From CBDCTM01 sp965222005 (lineage in GTDB: Bacteria > Bacteroidota > Bacteroidia > Chitinophagales > Saprospiraceae), in the NCBI GenBank assembly GCA_965222005.1, contig OZ244935.1, forward strand, positions 2,170,001 through 2,234,000: a DNA stretch of 64,000 bases. The letters are read 5' to 3'. How positions within the stretch are numbered: the first letter of the stretch is position 1; every line of letters starts with the position of its first letter. The notes under the pieces are model-generated. The model had not been told where the DNA came from and did no database searches. It saw nothing but the letters and a program-made list of their open reading frames with translations. The position numbers and the translations under genes are program-made. Shown here one piece after another: positions 42,532 through 50,551 of the stretch.

Positions 42532-43308
42532 TTACAAAATCTGCCTCAACAAATCGGGCACTACCTGCATACCTGCCTCATATCCGATGTCGTGGATTTC
42601 CCGGCTCTTACTGAATTTGAAAAGATGATACTTCCGAAGGGCCTCCGGCTCAATGTAAAAGTCGCAGTGCTCAACCTGACCTATGGTATTGTTCCACACA
42701 GAAAGTTCAAAAGAACGGATAGCGATGTCAATGACGCTTTTGACTTCATCCGTTGGAAGCTTGGCATGAGGCATCACATTCATGCCGATCAGTATATCAC
42801 ATTGCGGACGGATGCAGTGGGTAGGAAAATTGTTCATCAAACCACCGTCCACATAGGTTTGCTCATTGATGAGGGTGGGCCGAAAAACGAGTGGAATCGA
42901 ACAGGAGGCTTTGACGGCATCGGACAAAGAGCCACTGCTAAGCAGCTCGGCCCGGCCTGCTTCCAGATTGGTGACACTGACAAAGAACTTTTTTCCAAGC
43001 TGCTCAAAACTATCATACCCGATATAGCGGAGCAATTGCTCTTTGAGGTATTGTAAATCGGCTAGTCCTTTGGTTGGCAGACCAATTTGAAAGGTTTTGT
43101 ACAGGCTGCTCTCCTCAGCAAATTCCAGTATTTTATCGGGGTGCAAACCGGCCGCATACAAAGCTCCTACGATCGATCCTGCACTAGCTCCCGAGATGAT
43201 TTGCGGAAAGATCAAATGCTCCTCCAATGCCTTTAGCAGGCCGATGTGCGCAGCGCCTCTGGCTCCGCCACCCGACAAGGTCAGGCCGATGGTTTTTGTA
43301 GCTTCCAT
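42532..43308 (-). CDS. Patatin-like phospholipase (RssA/YchK type)
   Basis: A 258-residue compact patatin: oxyanion loop LSGGGARGAAHIG, nucleophile Ser42 in SGASAGS, and Asp154 in YVDGGLMNN. Residues and spacing are those of an active enzyme, and there is no signal peptide, so it should act in the cytoplasm or on the inner leaflet. It is divergent from an alpha/beta hydrolase gene, and the shared intergenic region contains a 24-bp palindrome; the two may be co-regulated in lipid turnover. Confidence 0.9.
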   Translation of the reverse strand: MEATKTIGLTLSGGGARGAAHIGLLKALEEHLIFPQIISGASAGSIVGALYAAGLHPDKILEFAEESSLYKTFQIGLPTKGLADLQYLKEQLLRYIGYDSFEQLGKKFFVSVTNLEAGRAELLSSGSLSDAVKASCSIPLVFRPTLINEQTYVDGGLMNNFPTHCIRPQCDILIGMNVMPHAKLPTDEVKSVIDIAIRSFELSVWNNTIGQVEHCDFYIEPEALRKYHLFKFSKSREIHDIGYEAGMQVVPDLLRQIL

Positions 43309-43338
43309 TTTTTTCTATATTTTACATTCTCAACAGAC

Positions 43339-43362
43339 TATTACAAAATGTATTTTGTAATA
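43339..43362. promoter_or_regulatory. 24-bp perfect palindrome between divergent lipase genes
   Basis: TATTACAAAAT and its exact reverse complement ATTTTGTAATA flank the dinucleotide GT, giving 11-bp arms. The element sits 31 bp upstream of the patatin start and 172 bp upstream of the hydrolase start. Size and symmetry fit a dimeric regulator site, for example TetR-type; the regulator is not encoded next to it. Confidence 0.65.
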
Positions 43363-43533
43363 TACATTTGAATTATAATTTCATATTGCAAAAAAACGTT
43401 TTCCTAACCCCCGCAATTGGCAGCCTTCTTCCTAAATCCCTGATTATCAACTAATTGCAACAATTTTTTCGAGCTAAACAAACTCTATTATAAACTAGTT
43501 TTATGAGATAAAAAAGGCCAGCAACTCAAACAT

Positions 43534-44310
43534 ATGAACGATAAGGTGAATACTGTCATTAAAAAACCTTCAAAATGGCTGATGGCTACCGAAGGGCCGC
43601 GCGCACTCATGGAATTGGCTGCCTTTGTGCTGAGCAAACCTATTTTGCGGCGAAGGCTCAGGGGCGATCAGCATCCGGTGCTCGTTTTGCCCGGCTTTAT
43701 GTCTTCTGATCGCTCAACCCGCCCTTTGCGCAATTTTCTTAATAAAATTGATTACCAGGCCTATCCCTGGAAGTTGGGTATCAATATTGGCCATCCCCGC
43801 TTTGTAGAGCAATTGGTTGCCAATGTGGAGCAACTTTTCAATGAGCATGGCCGGCGCATTAGCTTGCTAGGCTGGAGCCTGGGAGGTATATATGCGCGCG
43901 AAGTGGCCCGCCAATGTCCCGACAAAATCCGCCAGGTGATCACCTTGGGCGCTCCTTTTGCGGGTATCAACCAACCGAATAATGTATCCTGGATATACAC
44001 GATGCTCACAGGCCGGTCTGTAAAAGATATTGATGAAAAGCTGCTATCCGAGATTTTAGTAGCGCCACCCGTGCCCATGACTGCCATCTATTCCAAAGCC
44101 GACGGCATCGTGCCCTGGCAGTATTGCCGGGAAGCGGAAGAGGGGCCGCTCACGCAGAACGTGGAGGTCGGCGGTAGTCATTGTGGGCTGGGCTTCAATC
44201 CTGTAGTAGTTTGGTGTATAGCTGACAGACTGTCTTTGCAGCGCCACCAATGGAAGCCTTTTCGGCCGGGCTGGCTGGAGCAATTCCTGTTTCCAAAAAT
44301 GGCGTTTTAG
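43534..44310 (+). CDS. Alpha/beta-fold hydrolase (lipase/esterase-like)
   Basis: A 258-residue hydrolase with catalytic residues visible: the nucleophile Ser115 in GWSLGG, Asp190 in YSKADGIVPW, and His216 in GGSHCGL. The oxyanion-type segment VLVLPGFMSSD is near residue 49. There is no clear signal peptide; residues 21-38 are moderately hydrophobic. Cytoplasmic or membrane-associated lipid or ester hydrolysis is likely, substrate unknown. It is divergent from the patatin gene. Confidence 0.88.
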   Translation: MNDKVNTVIKKPSKWLMATEGPRALMELAAFVLSKPILRRRLRGDQHPVLVLPGFMSSDRSTRPLRNFLNKIDYQAYPWKLGINIGHPRFVEQLVANVEQLFNEHGRRISLLGWSLGGIYAREVARQCPDKIRQVITLGAPFAGINQPNNVSWIYTMLTGRSVKDIDEKLLSEILVAPPVPMTAIYSKADGIVPWQYCREAEEGPLTQNVEVGGSHCGLGFNPVVVWCIADRLSLQRHQWKPFRPGWLEQFLFPKMAF

Positions 44311-44401
44311 AAGATCAGATGACCAAATGACCAGATGGTCAGACTGGCAGGCCAGCTAAAAGTCTGCAAATTTCAAAACAGTTTGTCAAGCGCCTGCCTT
44401 G

Positions 44402-44448
44402 AGATTGGATCGTTAGGGGAGGAGGTGCGAAGAGAAGGGATCCAATCT
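44402..44448. other. Inverted repeat between convergent genes
   Basis: AGATTGGATC at 44402 and GATCCAATCT at 44439 are perfect 10-bp arms separated by 27 bp. It lies just past the end of the pentapeptide gene; no T-run follows on either strand, so it may be a processing signal or an inefficient terminator. Confidence 0.4.
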
Positions 44449-44457
44449 TGTGCAAGT

Positions 44458-45894
44458 TTATCTCAATTTCACTATATACAAGCCCTGAGCCGAACCATCC
44501 GGCCTACTGAGATTCTCAATGGTATAACGCTGTCGCAGCTCCGGCACTCCCTTGGCGCCGCTTCCTTCCAGCTCGTCAAACCAGTTGGAGGAAGCTACGA
44601 TTGCATCGCGCAATTGGACGCCATTGAGATTGGCCTTTTGGAATACGGCATCGGTGAGGATAGCTTCGCTAAGGTCTGCTTTTTTGAGGTTGGCGGATTT
44701 CAAATTGGCATCCTGGAGGATAGCTCCCTTCAGCTTTGCTTTATGTAAATCGGTTTTGTAAAGTGTGGAAAGTGTGAAATCGGCTTTTTCCAACCTGGCG
44801 GATCGCAAAGAAGCCTCACTCAAATCGGCAGTTCTGAATTTGGCTCCTTTCGCCTGAATTTTGTCCATTTCGGCATGCTTGAGATAGGCACTATTCAGGT
44901 TGGCCTGCTCGATGTCGGCCTCTTTGAGTTCGGCATTGTTAAGCCGTACGCCTTTGAGGTAAGCACTTTTGAGATACGCTTCATCCAGATCGGCTCTGGA
45001 AAATTTGGTGCTGGTGTAGAGGTTGTCAAGGGTTTCGACGGTATCCAGTTTGCTATTGACGAGGGAGAGAAGCATCTGGCCACGCTCGGGGCTAAGGGGG
45101 CGCTTGATGAGTCGGTCATTTTTAAGATACCGATAGGGTTTTAGAGAATAACTCAGTGCTGACAGGCGGCCGACGAGCTCGTAACTGAGCTTGCGTTGTA
45201 CGTTGTAAGGGTCTTTGAGCTCTTCATCCAGCTTGTCCATAATGTTGCCCATCAAAAATACCAGCGAGCTGCGCCGATCCGCTTCGATGAGCTCCGTTTG
45301 CTGTTCGATTCGGCTGGTCTGCTTTTCTACCAACTGATTCTGGTTGTCAAACAAGGCATTCTGATTTTCCACCAAAGTATTCTGGCCCGAAACGAGGTCA
45401 TTTTGCCGATCCACTTTTTTATTTTGTCCTTTGAACAGGGCATTTTGTTCTTTAAATAATTTGTTCTGGCCCGAGATCAGTTCATTTTGCTTATCCACCT
45501 GGGATACCTGCAAGCCAAAAAGCTCATTTTGGCTGAGGAACAGCTTGTTTTGCTGCCGCAGGATGATCGTTTGGGTAATCAAAATGAGTAGTGGCGTGAT
45601 CCCGACGATCACCGCAAATATACCGATGCGGGTGAGGCGGAAGATGAGGTGTGCAGAGACGTCGGCAAAGGTGTCGCGCGTTACGCGATTGGGTAGCTCA
45701 GAATAGAGCCTGTCGAGGCTACCCTTCAAATTTTTGCCAATGATTGTGTAGGCAGCCTTTTTGCCCAGCATATAGCGCAGGCTTTTACGCCGCTTTTTGC
45801 GGCTATTGGCTTTCAACTCCTGGATGGATTGTCGGAGGCGTTCGTTTTCTCTTTCCAGCCGGGCTAATATTTCCTGTTCATTCCTTTCTGGCAT
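44458..45894 (-). CDS. Membrane protein with Gln/Asn heptad coiled coil and pentapeptide repeats
   Basis: A 478-residue protein with four parts. Residues 1-35 form a charged N-terminal helix; a membrane helix lies at about 88-112; residues 115-205 are thirteen successive heptads with Gln at exactly every seventh residue (115, 122, ... 199), followed by Asn in ten of them, as in QNELISGQNKLFKEQN; residues about 297-437 are pentapeptide repeats of the A(D/N)LxxA type. The Asn-rich core should give a parallel coiled coil of defined oligomer state. Pentapeptide repeats form a right-handed beta-helix. Function unknown; a scaffold or sensor anchored in the membrane is likely. Confidence 0.82.
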   Translation of the reverse strand: MPERNEQEILARLERENERLRQSIQELKANSRKKRRKSLRYMLGKKAAYTIIGKNLKGSLDRLYSELPNRVTRDTFADVSAHLIFRLTRIGIFAVIVGITPLLILITQTIILRQQNKLFLSQNELFGLQVSQVDKQNELISGQNKLFKEQNALFKGQNKKVDRQNDLVSGQNTLVENQNALFDNQNQLVEKQTSRIEQQTELIEADRRSSLVFLMGNIMDKLDEELKDPYNVQRKLSYELVGRLSALSYSLKPYRYLKNDRLIKRPLSPERGQMLLSLVNSKLDTVETLDNLYTSTKFSRADLDEAYLKSAYLKGVRLNNAELKEADIEQANLNSAYLKHAEMDKIQAKGAKFRTADLSEASLRSARLEKADFTLSTLYKTDLHKAKLKGAILQDANLKSANLKKADLSEAILTDAVFQKANLNGVQLRDAIVASSNWFDELEGSGAKGVPELRQRYTIENLSRPDGSAQGLYIVKLR

Positions 45895-45997
45895 ACCTCA
45901 AATTTATGATTTCAAAGCTTTTGGGGTTCTCGGAATTTGAAATGCGGTTTTGAAAATACGCATATTCTTGGAAAATAAAGCACCAAATGACTGAAAG

Positions 45998-46273
45998 TCA
46001 GCGAATTATATCAAAACTATCAAAATGCCGCAAGGCTGTTTCCTCCGCTTCCACCGCTTCTACTACTGCATGCGGTGGCCCTTGCCAACACCAATCGACC
46101 AGCCAGTTTAAGGCCTCCGGCCTTCCCTCCGCTTCAATGTAAACCGAGCCGTCCGGCAGGTTCCGTACCGTGCCGGTCAAGCCAAGCTCTCTTGCTTTTA
46201 TGCGTGTGCTGGCCCGATACCAAACCCCTTGCACTTTTCCTCGCACCCTGATGTATTTACATTTTTTTTTCAT
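45998..46273 (-). CDS. acyP: Acylphosphatase
   Basis: A 91-residue acylphosphatase: KVQGVWYRASTRIKA carries the catalytic arginine (Arg20), and GTVRNLPDGSV the catalytic asparagine (Asn38). The enzyme hydrolyses acyl phosphates in the cytoplasm. The start is the ATG that gives MKKKCKYIRVRGKVQG; the open frame extends back to 46459 but without family similarity and beside the divergent glycosidase gene. Confidence 0.9.
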   Translation of the reverse strand: MKKKCKYIRVRGKVQGVWYRASTRIKARELGLTGTVRNLPDGSVYIEAEGRPEALNWLVDWCWQGPPHAVVEAVEAEETALRHFDSFDIIR

Positions 46274-46461
46274 ACTAAGCACTAAGTCAAAGGGCCAGAT
46301 GCCTGAAGGTCTAAAGCCTGCAAATCTGGCCTCTAATAGCTTCCCAAGGCATCCGCTAAAAATAGGGTTGAAGTTTTGAATTTGGAAATCATTTGCCCGG
46401 AATATTCGAGTCCGCCTTGCTTTGCGTAATTTAGCCGCAATACTAAAAATCACACACACTG

Positions 46462-47817
46462 ATGAACAAATTTAACCGCCGCCGATTTATTCAAACCTCC
46501 GCTCTGGCAGGTGCCGGCCTGGGACTACCCGCCCTGCTCAATGCAAAAAGCAAAAGCAGCTTCAACAGCAAACTTCAAATAGGCATCATTGGTACGGGGC
46601 TGCGTGGCCAACATCACGCCAGCCTTATTCTCGATCGCGCTGACTGCGAGCTGACAGCTATTTGCGACATCGACCCGCGGATGCTGGATCGATGCAAAGC
46701 GATTGTCGATAAAAAGAGTAAAAAACAGCCCCGCGTTTTTAGCAATGGCGAGTATGATTTTCTGCGGCTTCTCAAAGCTCCCGATATTGATGCTGTCATC
46801 ATCGCTACGCCCTGGCGATGGCATACCGAAATGGCTGTGGCCGCTATGGAAGCCGGAAAATATACGGGCCTCGAAGTGGGCGGTGCCTTTTCCATTGATG
46901 AATGCTGGCAGTTGGTGAATACCCACGAAGTGAGCGGCAGTCACCTCTTTTTTCTCGAAAATGTTTGCTATCGGCGCGATGTGATGGCCATCCTCCAAAT
47001 GGTGCGCAGCCAATTATTTGGTGAATTGATCCATCTCGAATGTGGCTATCAGCATGATCTGCGCCATGTGAAATTCAACAACGGCAAGGAGGCATATGGC
47101 GGCGGCGTAGAGTTCGGAGAAAAAGGCTTCAGCGAGTCCCGCTGGAGAACCAAACACTCTGTACATCGCAACGGCGACCTATATCCCACTCACGGCATTG
47201 GTCCTGTAGCTCAATACATTCACATCAACTGCGGCAATCGTTTTGTGTCGCTCACCTCCAGTGCCAGCAAAGCCAGGGGCTTGCATCAGTATATTGTGGA
47301 ACATGAAAAAGGCGGCGCCGATCACCCCAATGCCGCGATCGGGTTTAAATTGGGTGACGTGGTCACTACGGTGGTAAAATGCAATAATGGCGAATCCATT
47401 ATCATCAGCCATGATACCAACCTGCCGCGCCCTTACTCGCTGGGCTTCCGCGTACAAGGCACCAAAGGTATTTGGATGGCCGTCAATCAATCCATTTATC
47501 TGGAAGGCAAAAGCCCGTCCCATCGCTGGGAATCTGCCAAACCGTATCTCGAAAAGTACGACCATGCCCTTTGGAAACAGTTTGAAAAGCAGGCCAAAGG
47601 AGCAGGCCACGGCGGTATGGATTATTTTCTGGTCAATGATTTTGTGGAACACGCTAAAGCAAATAGCAAACCGCCTTTCGATGCTTACGATGCCGCCAGC
47701 TGGATGGCTATCACACCCCTGTCGGAACAATCCATAGCCAGCGGTAGCCAGCCGGTGGCTTTTCCCGACTTTACCAGGGGCCGCTGGATGGAGCGCAAAA
47801 ATACCTTTGCAAAATAA
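46462..47817 (+). CDS. GH109-type glycosidase (Gfo/Idh/MocA fold), exported by Tat
   Basis: A 451-residue protein with a twin-arginine-like signal (NRRRFIQTSALAGAG) and an NAD-binding loop GIIGTGLRG at residue 41. DLYPTHGIGPVAQYI and GHGGMDYFLVNDF, followed near the end by FPDFTRGRWMERKN, match GH109 alpha-N-acetylgalactosaminidase-type enzymes, which use bound NAD for a redox-assisted hydrolysis. The Tat signal fits export of the folded, cofactor-loaded enzyme. The convergent symporter gene at 47823 may carry the released sugar, by inference. Other Gfo/Idh/MocA oxidoreductases are possible. Confidence 0.82.
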   Translation: MNKFNRRRFIQTSALAGAGLGLPALLNAKSKSSFNSKLQIGIIGTGLRGQHHASLILDRADCELTAICDIDPRMLDRCKAIVDKKSKKQPRVFSNGEYDFLRLLKAPDIDAVIIATPWRWHTEMAVAAMEAGKYTGLEVGGAFSIDECWQLVNTHEVSGSHLFFLENVCYRRDVMAILQMVRSQLFGELIHLECGYQHDLRHVKFNNGKEAYGGGVEFGEKGFSESRWRTKHSVHRNGDLYPTHGIGPVAQYIHINCGNRFVSLTSSASKARGLHQYIVEHEKGGADHPNAAIGFKLGDVVTTVVKCNNGESIIISHDTNLPRPYSLGFRVQGTKGIWMAVNQSIYLEGKSPSHRWESAKPYLEKYDHALWKQFEKQAKGAGHGGMDYFLVNDFVEHAKANSKPPFDAYDAASWMAITPLSEQSIASGSQPVAFPDFTRGRWMERKNTFAK

Positions 47818-47822
47818 GGCTC

Positions 47823-49622
47823 TTACAAAGCCCGCTGCATCTTGAGCTTTCGCCAGATATTGAACAGCAGAAAAGCTCCCGCCACAGCTATTCCTGTAGC
47901 CCACCAGGCTTTGGAGCCGGCTCCGTACAACCACCAACCGGTGCCAAATAAGGCGGCATATACGGTAAAGCAACCGATTACCATACCCAAAATTTCCAGT
48001 GGCAACTGACCTTCAACTACTTCGGATTCATCCAAATCACCACTCGCCAATGCGGTTGTTACTACCGGCTGCCAACCGGCTGCTGCCGGCCGGATCAACT
48101 TGTAAAAGCCCAACAAAGTCCGATGATTGGTAGGCTGGGTGAGGAATGTGGCTACCAGCCAGGCAGCGGTAGTGAGCGCAATACCGCTTACCAGTTTGAC
48201 ATGATCGGGTAGTGGAGCAAAGCCAAGGCGGGTATGCAGAAACTCAAAATAGAGGGCGATCAAAAAACTAACCACCATCGCAGTGATCTCACTGTACGCA
48301 TTGATGCGCCACCAAAACCAACGCAGGATGAAAATGAGCCCGGTGCCGGCGCCAATCTGGAGTAGTATGTTGAAGGCTTGCAAAGCATTGGTAAGCGCCA
48401 GGGCAAAAAGGGCTGAAAGCACCATCAACACAAGGGTGGAGATACGCCCCACCCTGACCAGCTCCTGCTCATTGGCATCGGGTTTTATAAAGCGTTTGTA
48501 CCAATCATTTACCACATAGCTCGAACCCCAGTTGAGGTGGGTAGAGATGGTGGACATAAAGGCGGCAATGAGCGAAGCGATTACCAGGCCCAGCAGGCCG
48601 GTTGGCAAAAAGGTGAGCATGGCAGGGTAAGCCAGGTCATCGTTGATCACATCGGGTTTAAGGTTGGGGAATGCTTGCTGGATGGCCTCCAGATCAGGGA
48701 ATACAATCAGTGAAGCCAGCGCGATCAATATCCAGGGCCAGGGGCGCAGCGCGTAGTGCGCGAAGTTGAACAGCAGTGTAGCGCCCATAGCGTGCTCTTC
48801 GTTTTTGGCAGCCAGCATTCGCTGGGCTACATATCCGCCGCCACCCGGCTCGGCCCCCGGATACCAAACACTCCACCATTGCACAGCCAATGGAATAACG
48901 AGCAGGGGAATCAGTGCACTGGTATCATTGAGCTCGGGAAGGATGTCGAGCTTTCCGCTGACGTTGGGGTGGGCCAGGGCTTCCGACAGCCCTCCTACCT
49001 CCGGCAGATTAATGATAATTACGGCCGCCCATATGGTACCGATCATCGCCATCAAAAACTGAAAAAAATCGGTAATGATTACTCCCCGTAAGCCCCCCAA
49101 AGCTGAGTAAATGACCGTCACCACTGAGGCAATAAGTACCGTTTGCAAAGGACTCAAACCCAGTAAAACGCCCCCAATCTTGATAGCGGCCAAGGTCACG
49201 GCGGCCATAATCATGATATTAAAAAACACGCCCAGGTAAAGGGCCCGAAAGCCTCTGAGAAAGGCGGCTGCGGGTCCGCTGTAGCGCAGTTCGTAAAATT
49301 CCAGATCAGTAAGCACGCCGGAGCGGCGCCACAGCTTGGCATACACAAAAACCGTGAGCATGCCGGTGAGCAGGAAGGCCCACCACACCCAATTGCCGGC
49401 CACGCCGTTTTTTCGTACGATGTCGGTCACCAGATTAGGCGTGTCGGCCGAAAAGGTGGTAGCCACCATAGATATGCCGAGTAGCCACCAGGGCATATTC
49501 CGGCCGGACAGAAAAAATTCGGAGGTACTGCTACCCGCCCGCCGGGCTACCCACAAGCCAATAAAAAGGGAGAGGGCAAAAAAGATAATGATGATACTCC
49601 AGTCGAGGCCGTTAAGATTCAT
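47823..49622 (-). CDS. Sodium:solute symporter family protein
   Basis: A 599-residue inner-membrane protein with about 13 hydrophobic helices, typical of the SSS family. The N-terminus LDWSIIIIFFALSLFIGLWV and the ISMVATTFSADTPNL segment belong to the sodium-site region of the family. It would import a sugar or other organic solute with sodium. It ends 5 bp from the stop of the GH109-type gene on the other strand. Nothing visible defines its substrate. Confidence 0.9.
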   Translation of the reverse strand: MNLNGLDWSIIIIFFALSLFIGLWVARRAGSSTSEFFLSGRNMPWWLLGISMVATTFSADTPNLVTDIVRKNGVAGNWVWWAFLLTGMLTVFVYAKLWRRSGVLTDLEFYELRYSGPAAAFLRGFRALYLGVFFNIMIMAAVTLAAIKIGGVLLGLSPLQTVLIASVVTVIYSALGGLRGVIITDFFQFLMAMIGTIWAAVIIINLPEVGGLSEALAHPNVSGKLDILPELNDTSALIPLLVIPLAVQWWSVWYPGAEPGGGGYVAQRMLAAKNEEHAMGATLLFNFAHYALRPWPWILIALASLIVFPDLEAIQQAFPNLKPDVINDDLAYPAMLTFLPTGLLGLVIASLIAAFMSTISTHLNWGSSYVVNDWYKRFIKPDANEQELVRVGRISTLVLMVLSALFALALTNALQAFNILLQIGAGTGLIFILRWFWWRINAYSEITAMVVSFLIALYFEFLHTRLGFAPLPDHVKLVSGIALTTAAWLVATFLTQPTNHRTLLGFYKLIRPAAAGWQPVVTTALASGDLDESEVVEGQLPLEILGMVIGCFTVYAALFGTGWWLYGAGSKAWWATGIAVAGAFLLFNIWRKLKMQRAL

Positions 49623-49783
49623 AGGCTTTCTTTTTGATAAATGTATGAAAATTTAGGTGTTTGGTAAAAATCCGAAGGAAGCGTAGCAACTGATCGACAT
49701 TTCAATTCAAAGAAACTGACATCCACGTACTTTGTCTGGTATTTTTTATAGCTTTAATGTTGAACGCTAATAGTTGCGGAACC

Positions 49784-49884
49784 TTCAAAAAAAAATCCGG
49801 CATTTTTGAAATAGGCGATAGCTGACCGACCGAAGGCTAGTGAAGTGGAGCCTGATTCAAAAATTGAAAAGAGGATTTTTTGAA
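49784..49884. repeat. Imperfect palindrome upstream of a membrane-protein gene
   Basis: The outer arms TTCAAAAAAAAATCC and GGATTTTTTGAA and the inner arms TTTTTGAAATAGGC and GCCTGATTCAAAAA pair around a 33-bp centre. It ends 20 bp before the ATG at 49904. Layout resembles the three longer palindromes in this window but the core motif is only weakly shared. Confidence 0.55.
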
Positions 49885-49903
49885 CAATACTAATTGCATT
49901 CGG

Positions 49904-50521
49904 ATGACAAAGAAAGAGACTTTAAATCGCGTCAAAGATCTGCTCATTCAATCTGTTTTGATCATATTTAGCGTGATCCTGGCTCTGGTACTCAATGAAA
50001 CACGCACTAGCCAAAATACCAACCAAAGTACCCGCCAGGCCTTAGAAAAAGTAGTGCAGGAAATCCAAAACAACCGGCAATCTCTGGCACAGGTGAAGGG
50101 CTACCACAAATTTGCAGCTAGTCGTATTGATAGTTTGCTCCGGCTGGCTGATCCCACAAAACCGGTTATCAAAATGATAGAGGCTGTTATGCCCAAAGGC
50201 ATTCAGCCGCCCGATATGCAACAGACTGCCTGGAATACCTTCAACTCTACCGGCCTGGTTTCCAATTTGGATTACGATAAAATCTATACCTTGACGCGGC
50301 TGTACAAGCTACAAGCTGAGGGAGTGGAAACCACCTGGAAAGCTTGTGCAGGGCATATTATGTCGCCCGGCTTTTTTGATGTGTCAAAAATGAAGACCAA
50401 TCTGCAATTGTTGCAGGTTCTGTTTTACGAATTGTACCAACAGGAGCGGTTTTTGGAGGAAAAAATGATGGAAACCCTTGACGAAATGGGTGCTACCCAG
50501 GTGGCGATTATGGATCAATAG
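49904..50521 (+). CDS. Single-pass membrane protein of unknown function
   Basis: A 205-residue protein: short basic N-terminus, one membrane helix at about 14-31 (IQSVLIIFSVILALVLNE), then a mostly helical soluble domain with QNTNQSTRQALEKVVQEIQNN, followed by QPPDMQQTAWNTFNSTGLVSNLD. This is the form of a widespread Bacteroidota membrane protein family that I cannot name with certainty. The ATG at 49904 is chosen over TTG at 49880, which lies in the palindrome. The aldehyde dehydrogenase gene follows by 30 bp. Confidence 0.72.
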   Translation: MTKKETLNRVKDLLIQSVLIIFSVILALVLNETRTSQNTNQSTRQALEKVVQEIQNNRQSLAQVKGYHKFAASRIDSLLRLADPTKPVIKMIEAVMPKGIQPPDMQQTAWNTFNSTGLVSNLDYDKIYTLTRLYKLQAEGVETTWKACAGHIMSPGFFDVSKMKTNLQLLQVLFYELYQQERFLEEKMMETLDEMGATQVAIMDQ

Positions 50522-50551
50522 CTTTTTGAGTTTTACTAAACCTACCCAATC

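Noticed and set aside
45298..45552. Regular 21-bp periodicity resembling a repeat array or CRISPR
   Set aside because: The period is explained by the protein heptads of the coiled coil; there are no unique spacers of constant size.
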